64,000 nt of DNA. Source: Larus michahellis. Taxonomy: Eukaryota > Chordata > Aves > Charadriiformes > Laridae. The position numbers were made by a program, and so were the translations under genes. The DNA lies in NCBI RefSeq assembly GCF_964199755.1, contig NC_133911.1, positions 4,305,001 through 4,369,000 of the forward strand. Direction: 5' to 3'. Shown in pieces: positions 21,563-34,282 of the stretch (its first letter is position 1; the number at the start of each line of letters is the position of its first letter). Below the pieces are notes generated by a model. That model saw only the letters and a program-made list of their open reading frames with translations, made no database searches and had not been told where the DNA came from.

Positions 21563-21974
21563 ATAGAATCATGGAATGGTTTGGGTTGGAAGGGACCTTA
21601 AAGACCATCCAGTGCCACCCCCTGCCCTGGGCAGGGACACCTCCCACCAGCCCAGGTTGCTCCAAGCCCCGTCCAACCTGGCCTTGAACCCCTCCAGGGA
21701 TGGGGCAGCCACAGCTTCTCTGGGCAACCTGGGCCAGGGGCTCACCACCCTCACAGCAAACAATTTCTTCCTAATATCTCATCTAAATCTCCCCTCTTTC
21801 AGGTTAAAACTGTCACCCCTCGTCCTATGGCTCCCCTCCCTGATCCAGAGTCCCTCCCCATCCTTCCTGTAGGCCCCCTTTAGGGACTGGAAGGGGCTCT
21901 GAGGTCTCCCCGGAGCCTTCCCTTCTCCAGGCTGAACCCCCCCAACTGTCTCCGCCTGTCCCCACAGCAGAGGT
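21563..21974 (-). mobile_element. CR1 LINE 3' portion (-), inverted partner of 7345-8069
   Basis: On the - strand it reads the same ORF2 end (VVSPWPRLPREAVAAPS...) and 3' UTR as the upstream + strand copy and ends at the CATAGAATC-type octamers at 21563-21575. It is 5'-truncated at about 21974. The two copies flank HES4 in opposite orientation. Confidence 0.95.
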
Positions 21975-22339
21975 GGCTTTTGAGGGGTAGGATTTCAAGT
22001 GGCTCAGTGCGAAGGGGAAAACAAAGCACTACTGAATGCGTCGTGCAGCTGTGGCGTGGACACAAAACGGGCTGTCGCCTGCAAGCACACGGTGGCACGG
22101 GTGACACTGCTCCCTGCATCCGTGGGACCTGTGTGTGCTCCTCACCAGTGCCAGCAGCAAAACCTGCCCTCCAGAGCAGATTCCAGAGCAGCAGTGCACT
22201 GCGAATTCCCACCCATGCTGGTAAGGTGTGCGTGCATCCCTCTACAGAGTTCGTGGAGAGGCTGAAGCATCTGCACCGCTCTCAGAAGGTGGGTCCTCAT
22301 CCTGCGGGAATGCCCGCAGCTCGGCTTTGCTCTGACTAG
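21975..22339. other. Short unique stretch between two CR1 copies
   Basis: About 365 bp of unique DNA with no recognisable gene between inverted and direct CR1 fragments. Confidence 0.5.
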
Positions 22340-22620
22340 CAGTAGTACAGCAAGTTTAGGACAAGAGGAAATGGCCTCAAGTTGTGCCAGGGGAGGTTTA
22401 GACTGGATACGAGGAAGAATTTCTACACCGAAAGGGTTGCCAAGCATTGGAACAGGCTGCCCAGGGAGGTGATGGAATCACCATCCCTGGAGGTATTCAA
22501 AAGCCAGGCAGACGTGGTGCTGAGGGACATGGTTTAGTGGTGGTTTTGGCAGAGTTAGGTTGATGGTTGGACTCGATGATCTGAAAGGTCCCTTCCAACC
22601 CAGGCAGGTCTATGATTGTA
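22340..22620 (+). mobile_element. CR1 LINE 3' portion (+), older subfamily
   Basis: Sequence runs from the GGGGAGGTTTAGACTGGATACGAGGAAG segment, through CATTGGAACAGGCTGCCCAGGGAGGTGATGG, to GACTCGATGATCTGAAAGGTCCCTTCCAACCCAGGC...CTATGATT. The wording differs from the 7345-8069 type and matches the copy at 34283-34535, so it is a second subfamily. Confidence 0.92.
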
Positions 22621-25600
22621 AGTCCGGGATCCTGGCTGCATCTTCCATGGTTGAAACCCAGGCTGTTGGGGCTTTACTGTTCACATCCAAGCTAACAGAC
22701 TAAAGATTCTGGGGTGAGGGGAAATGCAGACCGGCCCATTTACTCTTCTTTCCCAGCCCTATACATTTCCTTATCTGTCCATTCATCTATTTACCCAGCT
22801 AGCTACCCATCCATCTGTATTTGTGTATCTAATAGATATACTAATACACATGGGATTTTATAAAAACTCGCCCTTACTCAGTGTTCAACTAGAGTGTTTG
22901 GAAAAGAGTCAAGTATCTTTTTCCTCCCCTCCACCTCACTGGAAATCCACGTCTCCAAATTTGGTCGCTTTCAAAACGTAGCAGATCAAAGTGTTTGCGA
23001 ATGTTATTTTTAAGCGGAGAAATATAAAGCCAGTTGCGGATTCAATTCTGCATTTCCCGGGTTTAAGCTTTTCCTGAGCCAAACGAAGTTGTTATGATTG
23101 AGTTGCGAGCATAAACCTCACTAATTACAGCCCAAACAAACTTTTGGGGCTCTTCACCAGGAAATCAAAACATGAGGGTTTGTGTGGGATGAAGGAAGGT
23201 ATTTTTATGATTTGCCTTTTAATATCTCTTTGATACACAGTGCTATAAGCTGACCTCTGTGTTCATAAACTAATGTATGCTTGGCTTCCAAAGGTATCTC
23301 CGTGGTCCAGTCCCATTCCTGGGGTGACAAAAAAGTCCAGATACAGGTATCATTCCTCTGTTGTATCCAAGCAGGGATGCAGACGGAGATACCTCCCAGG
23401 TGCTGTGCAAGAGGCCGATACACATTAACGCAAAAATTCCACTGGCTTTAGCAAGAATCAAGATCCAGCCCCGAGTCGCTGATGCTGTAAAAAGGATAGA
23501 AAAGTTCGCAGGGGCCCCAAGATCAAACTCTTCCCCAGCCCCATTGACTCCAGGCCGTGAATTTGCTGGTGGCTATGCTTCCTTGGAGGACAGAATTTCT
23601 ACCCCAGAGGGCATGTAGCTTTTCTACCACACTTTCAGATGTCATTTTAATTCCCAATCCGATTCTCAAAGGTCCTCGCAAAGAAAACAGTTGCAAAAAA
23701 AATTGGTTTGGAAACAACCTTTTTCTCTAAGATCTGTCATAATAACACATCTCGGCATGAAAGCATTCATGTAAAATAATATTTATAGTATACAAAAAAA
23801 AGAAAAATAAGCTTAAACCAATTAATTTATCAAGCCATTGTGTTTTCATATCACTTGAAACTGCGTGCTTTGTGTGCAGCTGCTCTCGGAGCATTGGGTC
23901 CTGAAACATGCACCTCTTTGGGATCACGTTGCCCCCAAGCCGTGGCTCAAAGTTTATCAAGATTAACTGGAGTCTTTCCATTCCGCTGATTTCTACGGCC
24001 ACTGAGCTAGAATGTGAAATCAATTAAGTGGGAACTCAAACTTTCACTCGGAGCTCATCCCAACTTTCTTTTGACCGTCAAGCATGGGTCGCTCTCTACT
24101 TATCGTTTCCTTTTTCCACACAGGTCTTTGCAAAGGAGGATTTGGGCTGGTTCTTATGGAAAATAAGAACACGAGAAGCCAAACGAGAGCGCTCTTTTTG
24201 AGCTCTCGCAGTCTGCGTAAACATTTGCTAAGCCACCGTATCTTGGGGCTTTCTAATGAAAGGCCTTCAGAGGTCTGCTCCTCTACAGCGATTTTCTTCC
24301 CATACTCCGTTTCTTTGCCAACCTGCTGCCTCAAATTCCTTCAGAAGAGTTAGGACAGAAATGGATACAGCCTGGTTTCATTTGCTGACCCTCCAGGATT
24401 TGTCTGACCAAGGTCTGTCGGCCTCCACCCCCTTCCACTGTCAAATCCTATATCTCAGGTTAACGGGGATGCAGAAGAACGCGAGTGCCCAAGACTAGCT
24501 GAAAAATGATTTGTTCGAACCATCTCATAATATATGGATGATGGAAGTCTCCCACTGATGACCTGTCAGGCAGCACTCCAGCACTGGGTGCTGGATGGGA
24601 TGACACATTCACAGATAACAAACTTTGCTGTCAATCACTCGCGTTGTTAGACGTGGACTTGACGTGACAGCTATGGCTAACAACAGTTTTGATTGACGCG
24701 TATACGAATTGCAGAATATGGAATGTGAATAGCAACAGGACTCAGCTCCAACTGGACACAGCCCTTGCACATTTTAAAACCCAAGGCAAAAAGCGAGCAA
24801 GTTTTAAGGTATCGTGGGCCGAGCACCTTGCCATAACGCTGCACTGGCCTTCGCTTTGATTACCTGTTGGGGAAGATTAAGCTCATTGGAAAACAATGTT
24901 AGGGCTGTTTCATCGCCGTTGCTTAATAGGATCCTGATGGAAAGTCCAAGCGCTGTAGGTGGCAGGCAGGCGAGCACCAGCCCCGTGTCGTTGCGAGACA
25001 GTCCTGTGCTGACACTGCAGACTGCTGCAATACGCCGGGTTCCTCGTGTCAGTCACCCGATAATGAGTTGTCTCCTAATCTGACTGCTTCGCCCCAGGAC
25101 TGGCTGCTTCCTCGAAAACCGGAGCAGCTCCAAAAACCGCGGAGGGCAGGGGACCCTCCTGGGGTCTGCTGCCACCCTTGGTTTCGCATGTGGTGGCGGT
25201 GCTGCCCTCTTTGCTCCGTTTCTTCACACCTCTACCCCCCTCGGTAGGTCTGGCTTCACTGTCTGGGGCCACCTTTATGGTCAGGGGTCCCCAATTTGGA
25301 GAGCACATAATTCTCTAGAGCAATAAGTGATGCTGCTCCCCTCTGGCACCAGAGCTGGTCCCCGCGCAAACGCAGCTGAGGAACTCCATCCGAAGCTTTA
25401 GGTTAAAGCAGGGAACACAAGGCCAGGAAGGATGGGCAGGGGCAGCCAACTAAAGCCACTTCTGCAAGTTTTGCTGGCAATACCTCAGCGGCTCGTCCTC
25501 ACCTGGTTGCCACTTCTAAAAGCCCCACTCAGACAACGCGTTTCTTCGAGCTCGCAGGGCTTGCTCCACGCTCCTCTGCGCCTGTCCTCTCTGCTGCCTT

Positions 25601-26140
25601 TCCTCTCCTCTCTGAACCCGCTCAGTTATTTTAGGCGAGTGACGGAATCCAGACAGGTCTGTCTCCCGGGAGGGGAGCGGAGGGCGGTGGAGCAAGGCAA
25701 AGGAGGGGAAGTCAGCTGGTGAATCAACAGCAGGCCAAGGCATGCTCTGGGACGTGGCTTCAGGGAAGTTATTCATCTTGTAATTCACCCTTGGGTTCTC
25801 TTGGCCTCATTTTCCCATCGCTGGGTCTATTATTTCAGTCATTGTGAAGGTATCCTGTCGGAGCTGTCAGGCGGGGAGTGGCCCACCTCCCCGCTGACAG
25901 AGGGCAGAAGGCATGGGAAAGTGTCAGCCTGCCAAGATTGCGCGCTCGGCGCGGAGGCTGCTCGCCTCCCGCTGGAAACTTGCCGGTGGCAGATTGTTAA
26001 TGTCATTACGACACTTAACACAGGAGCAGCAGGTTTCGCCTATCAACCTGCTGCAGGGAGGGAGGAGTAGGCGCCCACAGAGGAAAGGCGGCAGAGAGTC
26101 ACTCGGGAGCCCGCCGACCTTCTGCTTTTGGTTTAACAGC
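22621..26140. other. Non-coding stretch with motif-rich blocks
   Basis: Single-copy DNA. Block 22980-23150 (AGATCAAAGTG, CTAATTACAGCCCAAACAAAC) and block 24600-24710 (TALE-type sites, annotated separately) look regulatory. A/T-rich 23700-23830. No gene recognised. Confidence 0.5.
24629..24697. promoter_or_regulatory. Cluster of TALE (PBX/MEIS-like) sites
   Basis: TGTCAATCA at 24629-24637 (TGATTGACA on the other strand), TGACAG at 24665-24670 and TGATTGAC at 24690-24697 lie within 69 bp. These are PBX-HOX/PBX-MEIS type cores. The same TGATTGACAG word occurs in the HES4 promoter. Binding is inferred. Confidence 0.4.
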
Positions 26141-26194
26141 ATAGAATCATAGAATGGTTCAGGTTGGAAGAGACCTTAAAGATCATCCACTGTG
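26141..26194 (-). mobile_element. CR1 LINE 3' end fragment (-)
   Basis: ATAGAATCATAGAATGGTTCAGGTTGGAAGAGACCTTAAAGATCATCCA is the inverted CR1 terminus. It stops after about 50 bp and a second CR1 3' end starts 66 bp later. Confidence 0.88.
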
Positions 26195-26259
26195 CATCCA
26201 GGCTGTGTCCACCTGCAGCCTGCATGGAGGCATCTGGGGCAGAAATGCTTTAGAAAGAG

Positions 26260-26858
26260 GATCATAGACTGGTTTGGGTTGGAAGGGACCTTAAAGATCA
26301 CCCAGTTCCACTCCCCTGCCCTGGGCAGGGACACCTCCCACTTCACCAGGTTGCTCCAAGCCCCGTCCAACCTGGCCTTGAACACCTGTCCAGGTGGGTT
26401 TGGAATGTCTCCAGAGACGGAGACTCCACCACCTCTCTGGGCAGCCTGTGCCAGGGCTCTGCCACCCTCACAGCAAAGTTCCTCCTCATGTTGAGATGCA
26501 ACTTCCTATGGTCAAGTTTGTGCCCGTTACCTCTTGTCCTGTCACTGGGCACCACTGACAAGAGCCTGGCCCCATCCTCCTGACACCCACCCTTCAAGTA
26601 TTTATAAGTGTTGATAAGATCCCCTCCTTGGTCATCTTTTTTCCAGACTGAAGAGACCCAAATCCCTCGTCCTTCCTTCATCAGAGAGGTGTTCCAGTCC
26701 CCTCAGCATCTTGGTAGCCCTTTGCTGTCCCCTCTCCAGCAGTTCCCTGTCCTTCTGGAACTGGGGAGCCCAGAACTGGACCCAGTGCTCCAGATGCGGC
26801 CTCCCCAGGGCAGAGCAGAGGGGGAGGATGACCTCCCTCCGCCTGCTTGCCACAAGCA
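26260..26858 (-). mobile_element. CR1 LINE (-), apparent mosaic of two subfamilies
   Basis: The 3' tail (26260-26395) is of the GGGACACCTCCCA...CCCGTCCAACCTGGCCTTGAAC type, but from about 26402 the sequence switches to the GTCTCCAGAGACGGAGACTCC type seen at 1-362. On the - strand the inner part reads ORF2 C-terminal peptides ([28 protein letters not shown]). The frames are broken. Confidence 0.92.
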
Positions 26859-27867
26859 AGCGCACATGGCCACGAGCCTGCTGTAGATGCCACGATAACC
26901 AGGGAGAAGGGCTGGTGCGTGGGACCGGCGCCTGGCACGCCGAGCCCTTCCTCCATCTCCTGAGCATCGCTGCAGGGGAGAGAAGTGCCTGCACCCTGCT
27001 CCGAAAACCCCGGGAGCCTTCAGGGCAGCACTTTGAGCGGTTGAGCAGGTACCTTTTCTTTTCCTTTGAATGCTGAGCCTCTTAAATCAAATCTACCTCA
27101 GGTTCAGCGCAAAACTGACGAGGGAAATCCGGAGCTGCTTGGGGCAAAAGCTAATGTGTTAAGCACTGAGATATAGTCCAGATGTAGAACTCTCCAGGGC
27201 CACAACGGGTCTTTGAGCTGCTTGTTTGACACCTCTGGTTTAGACATTAAAAGTCCCACCGGGGAGGAAATCCTCATGGCCTGAGTTATGTGCTATTTAC
27301 GGATGGGGCTCTGGGCAGCCCTTGAAAGAGCTTGTAATAAAACCTGGAATAATAGTAAATTATTAGCATAGACTAGGAAAGGGCCTTTATATTTTAAAGC
27401 AGCTGGTTTTATGGATTTTATTTTTTTTTTTAAATGCTGGATGAAGATAAAAATCTTTCTGCCTCTGAGGAATAAGAGAATGCAGAAGAGGCAGAGAAGT
27501 GTGTGAAAGCTCCAGGTCCCATTTGGAAAAGCACTCGGCAGGCAATAAAACCATGTTTCTCGAGCTAAATTGTTTGCATGTGATAGCAGAGGCTTTTTCC
27601 CCCCTACACGTCAGATCTGGGGCTCACGCAGCAGTTACTGGCTGGATGCTTCAGTTTCCCATTCGAAGTCCTGTGAATCTCTCCCTTTCTCTGCTCCTCA
27701 CCAGCTCCTAGGTTTTTCCTTCTGTTGCCCACCTATGAAGTGCCCTCCTCCAGGTAACTCCTTCCTGGGTCCCACGTTCTGCCCTGCCAGGTGACCTCCC
27801 GCAAATCACTTCTCTCCATTGAGGAGCCCTTCAGGGAAAGGACTCCTCCCGCAAGGTACTCTGCACT
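26859..27867. other. Non-coding stretch, no gene seen
   Basis: Unique DNA with an A/T-rich block at about 27330-27440 (GCTTGTAATAAAACC, TAGTAAATTATTAGC, CTTTATATTTTAAAGC) that looks like a regulatory element; no gene recognised. Confidence 0.5.
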
Positions 27868-28543
27868 GTGGGACCTGGGAGTCCTGGTGGACAACAAGTT
27901 GGCCATGAGGCAGCAATGTGCCCTTGTGGCCAAGGCAGCCCATGGTCTCCTGGGGTGCATTAAGAAGAATGTAGCAAACAGGTCGAGGGAGGTCATCCTC
28001 CCGCTGTGCTCTGCCCTGGGGAGGCCACAGCTGGAGCACTGGGTCCAGTTCTGGGCTCCCCAGTTCAAGACAGAGGAGGAACTGCTGGGGAGAGTCCAGC
28101 GGAGGCTGCCAAGATGCCCAAGGGCCTGGAGCATCTCTCTGCTGCAGAAAGGCTGAGGGACCTGGGGCTGTTCAGCCTGGAGAAGAGCAGACTGAGAGGG
28201 GATCCCATCAATGCCCATCAATAGCTACAGGGCGGGGGGCAAGAGGATGGGGCCGGACTCTTCTCAGTGGTGCCCAGCGACAGGACAAGGGGCAACGGGC
28301 ACAAACTGGAACACGGGAAATTCTGTCTGAATATGAAGAGGAACTTCTTTGCTGTGAGGGTGGCAGAGCCCTGGCACAGGCTGCCCAGAGAGGTGGGGGA
28401 GTCTCCGTCTCTGGAGACATTCCAATCCCGCCTGGACGCGTTCCTGTGCCACCTGCTGTGGGTGACCCTGCTCTGGCAGGGGGTGGGACTGGATGATCTC
28501 CAGAGGTCCCTTCCAACCCCCACCGTTCTGTGACTCTGTGATA
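27868..28543 (+). mobile_element. CR1 LINE 3' portion (+) with RT C-terminal remnant
   Basis: Encodes a broken ORF2 tail (DLGVLVDNKLAMRQQCAL..., [20 protein letters not shown]) then a 3' UTR ending GACTGGATGATCTCCAGAGGTCCCTTCCAACCCC...CTGTGACTCTGTGATA. This is the GTCTCTGGAGACATTCC subfamily, the complement of 1-362. Frameshifts make it non-functional. Confidence 0.95.
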
Positions 28544-28645
28544 AGTGGCAGCCATAGTTTGAGTTACCAGGTAAATCCCAGGTGTGGTCTGCTGCCACCC
28601 CCACATCTCCCGCAGCTTTCCCAGCTCGTCAGATCTCTCTCTCCT

Positions 28646-28699
28646 CGATGATCATAAAGGTCTCTTCCAACCAAAACAACTCTAGGATTCTATGATTCT
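28646..28699 (+). mobile_element. CR1 LINE 3' end, about 54 bp
   Basis: GATGATCATAAAGGTCTCTTCCAACCAAAACAACTC then ATTCTATGATTCTCTGA is a diverged, very short CR1 terminus. Confidence 0.8.
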
Positions 28700-31469
28700 C
28701 TGACCCCAGCACCTCTGCTCACTGTCCCAGCCCAGGGACCGGGCACTTTCTGGGAGCACTTATTAGCTCTGGTACCTGACTGCCTGGGAGCTATGGGAAG
28801 GGGATTAAGTGGTTGCTCATGTCTTTTCCAGCTCACTTTCACCGTCCCAGGAGTGAATCACCGTGGATTTTATTCTTTTCGGCTCTCCTGAAAAAAAGAA
28901 CTGACCCTTAATTTGCACAGAAATGAGTGCTTTTCCTAAGCGCAGTGTTGGAATGACGGGGGTATTCACCCTCAGGTGGGGACCTCACCTAGAGAAGAGG
29001 TGTTCACCTAGAGTATGGTGATATGGAAAGCTTTCAAGCCCCAAAAGGTGAGCAGACCACGCTGGATCCAGGCAGTTCCCCAACAAAGGTGGTTCCCACT
29101 CATCCTTCAGGCTGATAACCCCAACCCTCCAACCCGGGGCTGCATCGCTGCGGCGCAGGGGTGAACAACGCAGTTCGTACCTCAGCCTCACCTTCCCTCC
29201 CTGCCCACAGCCGGCGCCACGCGCTTGCCAGGAGGAGCCAGAGCCCTCATCAGCTCTTTGCCCACGTTCGCATGCATTACCAACACAGCTGTCAGAATGC
29301 CCCCTAACCTGAGTACTTTAAGGATGATAACACAGTGTCCGCATGGCTTTCCCCTCCCCTGATATGACTGGAAGTGGCAGGATTTCTCCTGCCCATCACC
29401 AGCTGCCCTTGAGTTGTCTTCTAGACATGTTGCTTTTATTTTCCTTCCAGGGCTTTATTTTTTTTCTCGCCGCTCTGTTTGCTTGTTTATTTTCCTCCCC
29501 GCTTGGCGTTAGCTATTGAGACAGAACGTCCAAAGCAGCTACAGGGCTCGTTCGAAGGGTGACAGAACTGAAAGGATTTTTTTTTTTTCCTGTTGGTGAG
29601 AGATGCTGCTTTAGAGCAGTCATTCTCTTTATATCAAAGAGGACACGTCCAGTGAACGCTCTGGACTTCGCTGGTGCCAAAGACAAGGGGCTGCAGTGAC
29701 AGCTACGAGCCCACACAGCCGAGCAGAGAGCGGAGCATCTCCTCAGCCACGCTGCTTCCCGTTCCCTCTCTTCCCTGGGATCCCACTACTGTTTTCCCAG
29801 GAATTCCAGCCAGGCTGTGATCCTGGCTACTGCTGGAATGGACTTTATGATCCACAAGGAAAGCACAGAAGACTTAAATATATACACGAGGCCAAATTTT
29901 CCAGGGAGCTCTGCTCATACGCAAGTACCAAAGTGCCTGAAAAGCACTACATCCCAAAGTTATCCCCACAGCAGCTTGGATGCACAGGCGCCTCTTGGTT
30001 TTTTGGCCCACAGAGAAGAAAAGAGAGAATCTGATCTGCTGAGGGATTTGTTGCCCAGGGAGAAAGGAATTATTTAGCTCTCTACATGAAGGCCCCCTCA
30101 GGAGCAGTGGAACGGAACCACAGTGGAGAAGAGCAAGGCTGAAGAGAGACAGGGCTTTTCTGCCTATGAACTGCCACAAGCGTCTCCAGTACTCCTCAGC
30201 CGTCCCTAGACAAACCAACGTACCACAAGGGTCACAGACTTGGCTGGCATCAACCGCCCCAGTTTCACAGACCTCACTGTAGATGTGCTGGTTCACAGCA
30301 GTCAAGGTCCATCCCATCCACCCTGCTCATCACAGCATTACACTGAAATTGGAAAGGAACAACCCAGAGAGTGTTATGAAGCGTGAAGGGAGACCACCAG
30401 CAAAATGCAGCCACCACTGAGGCAGAATGTGGCTGGTATCCAAAAGACACAGTGGCACGGCACAGAAATACGGGGGCCGGGGGGAACTTCATGGTGTCCC
30501 AGTGGGGTTCCAGGTCTGTCGAGCTTCTGAGTCGCTCCAAACAGCCCCTGTCTGAGCAGCGACCTTGAACTGATCACGGAGGTGAGATGCCAGTGCCTGA
30601 ATACCGACCTCTCCGACCTGCTGACTCATTTGTGCTAGCTCTCCAGCAGAAGGGACCTGCTCGTCTTGCCCATCCAGTCCCTGCTCAGGCGTGGCTGCGT
30701 TATTTGCTCAGTGATTACCGAAATAAAACCATCCTTCAAAGCAACTCCTTCTACCTCGCCATGTATGCAGCTCCCCTCTCCACTCCTGGTAGGACGTTCC
30801 CTGGTGTTTCAGCAGCCTCCCCGACTTCCACACTGGTTCCTCCCAGGTCTGGGATGTCTCCAAGGAGCGGTTTCTCTGCAGGACTGGGTTGTGTCCAAGC
30901 AAGGAGCAGACTGGGGGCTGAGCCCCCCCCTCAGAGCACAGCTCAGACACTTGCGTGCTCCAGGTTTGTACCTTGGGCTTCAGTCCCTGAACGGTGCAGC
31001 TTGTGCTGGGAAGGTGAGAACAGAGGAGGAAGGATGGGACTTGTAGAGCACCAGAGGCATTAACTCAAAACTGGCTCCATCTCCCCGGTTTTATTAGGAA
31101 TGGGGGCAGGAGAGAGCAACAAGCTATGTTTAAAAAAACCAACATTTTTCAAAACTATATATTCCATATAAACACAGGCTAAGCCTCAAAACAAAACAGA
31201 GAGCCATTAGAGTGCACCTGAGTTTTCCAGTCCAGAGCTCTCACTGCATTTGTGCTCGGTGCTGTACAAATGCAATATCCGGACTGGGAATATCCCGACT
31301 GGGTGAGCTTGGAGCTGACCCCCAGCTCACCAAAGCCAACGACAGTAAGTTCAGTGGCATGCTTTGCCATTGCTTGTCTTCTTCCTCAGGCCCCAGGCTC
31401 TTGCAGCCTACGTGCACCCTATGTCTTGGGAAATTGCTGGGGAAGCAGCTATTAGGGTGATGCAGCAGT
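28700..31469. other. Non-coding stretch, no gene seen
   Basis: Single-copy DNA. T-run 29580-29590 and short poly-A-like runs near 31132. Open frames of about 110-160 codons at 29696-30034, 29874-30317 and 30587-31063 have no recognisable domain, start context or exon structure. Confidence 0.5.
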
Positions 31470-31966
31470 CATAGACTCATAGAATGTGTTGGGTTGGAAG
31501 GGACCTCTAAAGGCCATCTCGTCCCCCTGCCCTGTAGTGAGCAGGGACATCTGTAACTAGATCAGGTTGCTCAGAGCCTCATCCAGCCTGGCCTTGAATG
31601 TCTCCAGGGACGGGGCCTCCCCCACCTCTCTGGGCAACCTGGGCCAGTGTCTCACCACCCTCGGTGTAAAGAACTTCTTCCTGATGTCTAACCCCTGCCC
31701 TGCTCTAGTTTAAACGATTGCCCCTCGTCCTGTCGCTCCATGCCCTTGCAAACAGCCCCTCCCCAGCTTTCTTGTAGGCCCCCTTTAGGGACTGGAAGGT
31801 CTCCTCGGAGCCTTCTCTTCTCCAGGCTGAACCCCCCCAACTCTCTCAGCCTGTGCTCACAGCAGAGGGGCTCCAGCCCTTGGATCAAGATGACCCGCTC
31901 CAACAGGTCCATGTCCTTCTTGTGCTGAGGGTTCCAGAGCTGGACGCGGTACTCCAGTACTGTGTC
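31470..31966 (-). mobile_element. CR1 LINE 3' portion (-)
   Basis: Starts with inverted octamers ATAGACTCATAGAATG, then GGGTTGGAAGGGACCTCTAAAGGCC, and extends to the ORF2 end (LEYRVQLWNPQHKKDMDLLERV on the - strand). It is another subfamily with the AGCAGGGACATCTGTAACTAGATCAGGTTGCTCAGAGCC word, related to 39377-39500 and 38012-38128. Confidence 0.93.
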
Positions 31967-34282
31967 CATTCACAGCCCTGAAACACACCTACTAAAGACG
32001 GGCGCTGTCTTCCACGTACCTACTCCAAGCCCAGCCACCAGCGGAGTGAGTGACTGGAGGGACAGATAAAGCGTGACACATACCAGGACCCAGCAACGTC
32101 AGTGACAGAGGTTACAATACCGTTCCCGTGCCGCCAAGCACCCGGGCAGCAGCCAAACACGAAGATTATACAGTAGAAGGAGGCACAGCGCTTCTCCCTG
32201 CCTTTGATGTAGTTTTTATTGTATTTCAGGCAGATGCTGGAGAAAGACAAGTCACAGAAATTGCAGAGATTCATTTGCAGGCATTCTGCAGAAAGATTTT
32301 TCCAAAAAATGGATATTTCACCCGTTCTAAGCAGCGGCTCCTTCTCACTTTTATTTCTGTACAGTATTGTGACAGTCTAGAGGCTGCAGAGAGGCAGAGC
32401 TCCTCTGGCAACTCATCACGATATCACATACGTGGAGCCAAAGAGATTCAGCTCAGGTGGATAAAAGAGTTTATTCTGCCTCTCCAAAACAATGCAAACT
32501 CAAAAGGGGGACACCTTGGGATCTTGCTGGGAAAGTCTCTTGGAAGCCCCAGAGAAAGCAAGCTGACATTTACACGATTTTTAGAAGCTAACAAGGATTT
32601 TTCTAGGAAAGAGGGTAAATTTGGGTCACGACTACCGTTTGCTCTGAAGAGAGGAGGAAGTCTATGTGTTTACAAGTATGGATCTGTTTTTTCCTGTAGC
32701 GCACACACACATAGTCTCACGGCCTAATGCTGAGAACATTTTTATTGGAGAGACCACTTGCTATAGGAATTGTCCCACATTAAAAAAATATTTGGACTGC
32801 AAAGCTTTTACGTGGCTATGGAGATAGCATCTGAGAAAGAACGCATGAAGAAGAATCCTTTCAAATGCTTGCAATGTAGATATTCCTAAATTAAACCAAC
32901 TCACAGACGGAGCCCAGATTCAGGGACAAACCCCATTGTTGTTAATAGCACTGAGCCGATTTTCACGAGGAAATAAATCATTTGTACCGCTCGTAGAACA
33001 AAAAACAAATATTACAGTATTTTCCATAGAATCAATAGGTATTTAATCCCTCAAATTGGTGGTTTGGACAAAGACTACGGCAGCGTGTCTCGCAGACTCT
33101 ATGGAGGCCGGCAAATGAGTTTCACAGACAGCAGTTTGCCTCGCTTCATCCACAATTTCCTGCGCCCACCTTGGAGACTGAATTAGACACACTCGAAGCC
33201 CCCTCTATAAAGAGAAGGGATTCTCCTGTGAATGGGAGCAGCCATGCAACGGGGAGCTGGGAAATGCCTGGGATTTCTGGCTCAGCTTTTCATTCCCAGG
33301 GCAGCTCAGCTCTTCCCAAAGGCAACGTGTCAGCGCATCGAGCCCATGTCTTCCCCGTTTTCCTGTTTCATCTCCCGCCTCATGACAAATGAGAATAGCT
33401 GGGACCTCCACTATGCTGCCAGCGTCCATTCCAAGAGGGGGGAAAAAATAACCCTGCACTATTCCATCCTTTGAGGAAACAAAAGAACGTTTGTGTCTTG
33501 CTGGATGCTTTAAACTTAGCAAAAACTCGCTGTGCAGCACTGGGTTTGATTCCCCAAGGTCTGCTCGCATCCTTTCAAACGAGAGGGGTGCGCTCACGAC
33601 AGGAATTTGCCAAACGTTTGCTAAATATAACCGGTGGTTTGTGCTGAGGCTTCAAGGAGGAGGATGCTCCCGTGGATAAAGCTCAGGATTTAGGCTCAGC
33701 AAAAGAGCATTTTCCTGCCACTCGTCATTGCTGCCAGTGCCACTCAGCTGCAGCTCTCCTAAGGCGTTTAGGCACGTGGTGCCCTTTCCTGGGTCACAAG
33801 AAGAAATGGCTTGACGTGACACAGAAGTGAAAATTAGCATTACAGTGTAAATCAGGGGCAGGTTTGCTGAGGTTCAGTGTAATTCCCCAAATGGGAAACT
33901 GGTACGCGATAAGAACCGTGTGGTCTGATTTCAGAGACCTGGCCGGACTGTTGTGGATTCCAGCTAAGCCCCCCTCTTTGGGATACTCACTGGTGCTGGG
34001 ACGGGAATGAAGTGCACCTGAAAAATAAAGTCTGCCAACCCGCTGCCCCAGGCTTCTCCACGTGAACTGGGAGCTGGGCATCTCACCTTTCTTTTTCCAT
34101 CTCCACTTGGCAATTTAGGCCCAGAACAAACGCAAGCCTTTGCCCATCTCTTTCAGCTGCACATCCTGGGAGCAGGATGCTGAGAGAGCGAAGAGACGGT
34201 GGCTATCTCAGCACAGAGCTGTGTTGGGGCTGAAGGCCATCCGAGCAAACAACTTCCAGGCGCAGTAACACAGACAAGTAAC
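31967..34282. other. Non-coding stretch, no gene seen
   Basis: A/T-balanced single-copy DNA. A 199-codon open frame at 32128-32727 (+) lacks any recognisable domain and I treat it as chance. A/T-rich 32740-33050 may hold regulatory sequence. No RNA gene found. Confidence 0.5.

Noticed and set aside
32128-32727. 199-codon + strand open frame
   Set aside because: No domain or similarity that I recognise, no exon signals, and a length expected by chance in 64 kb.
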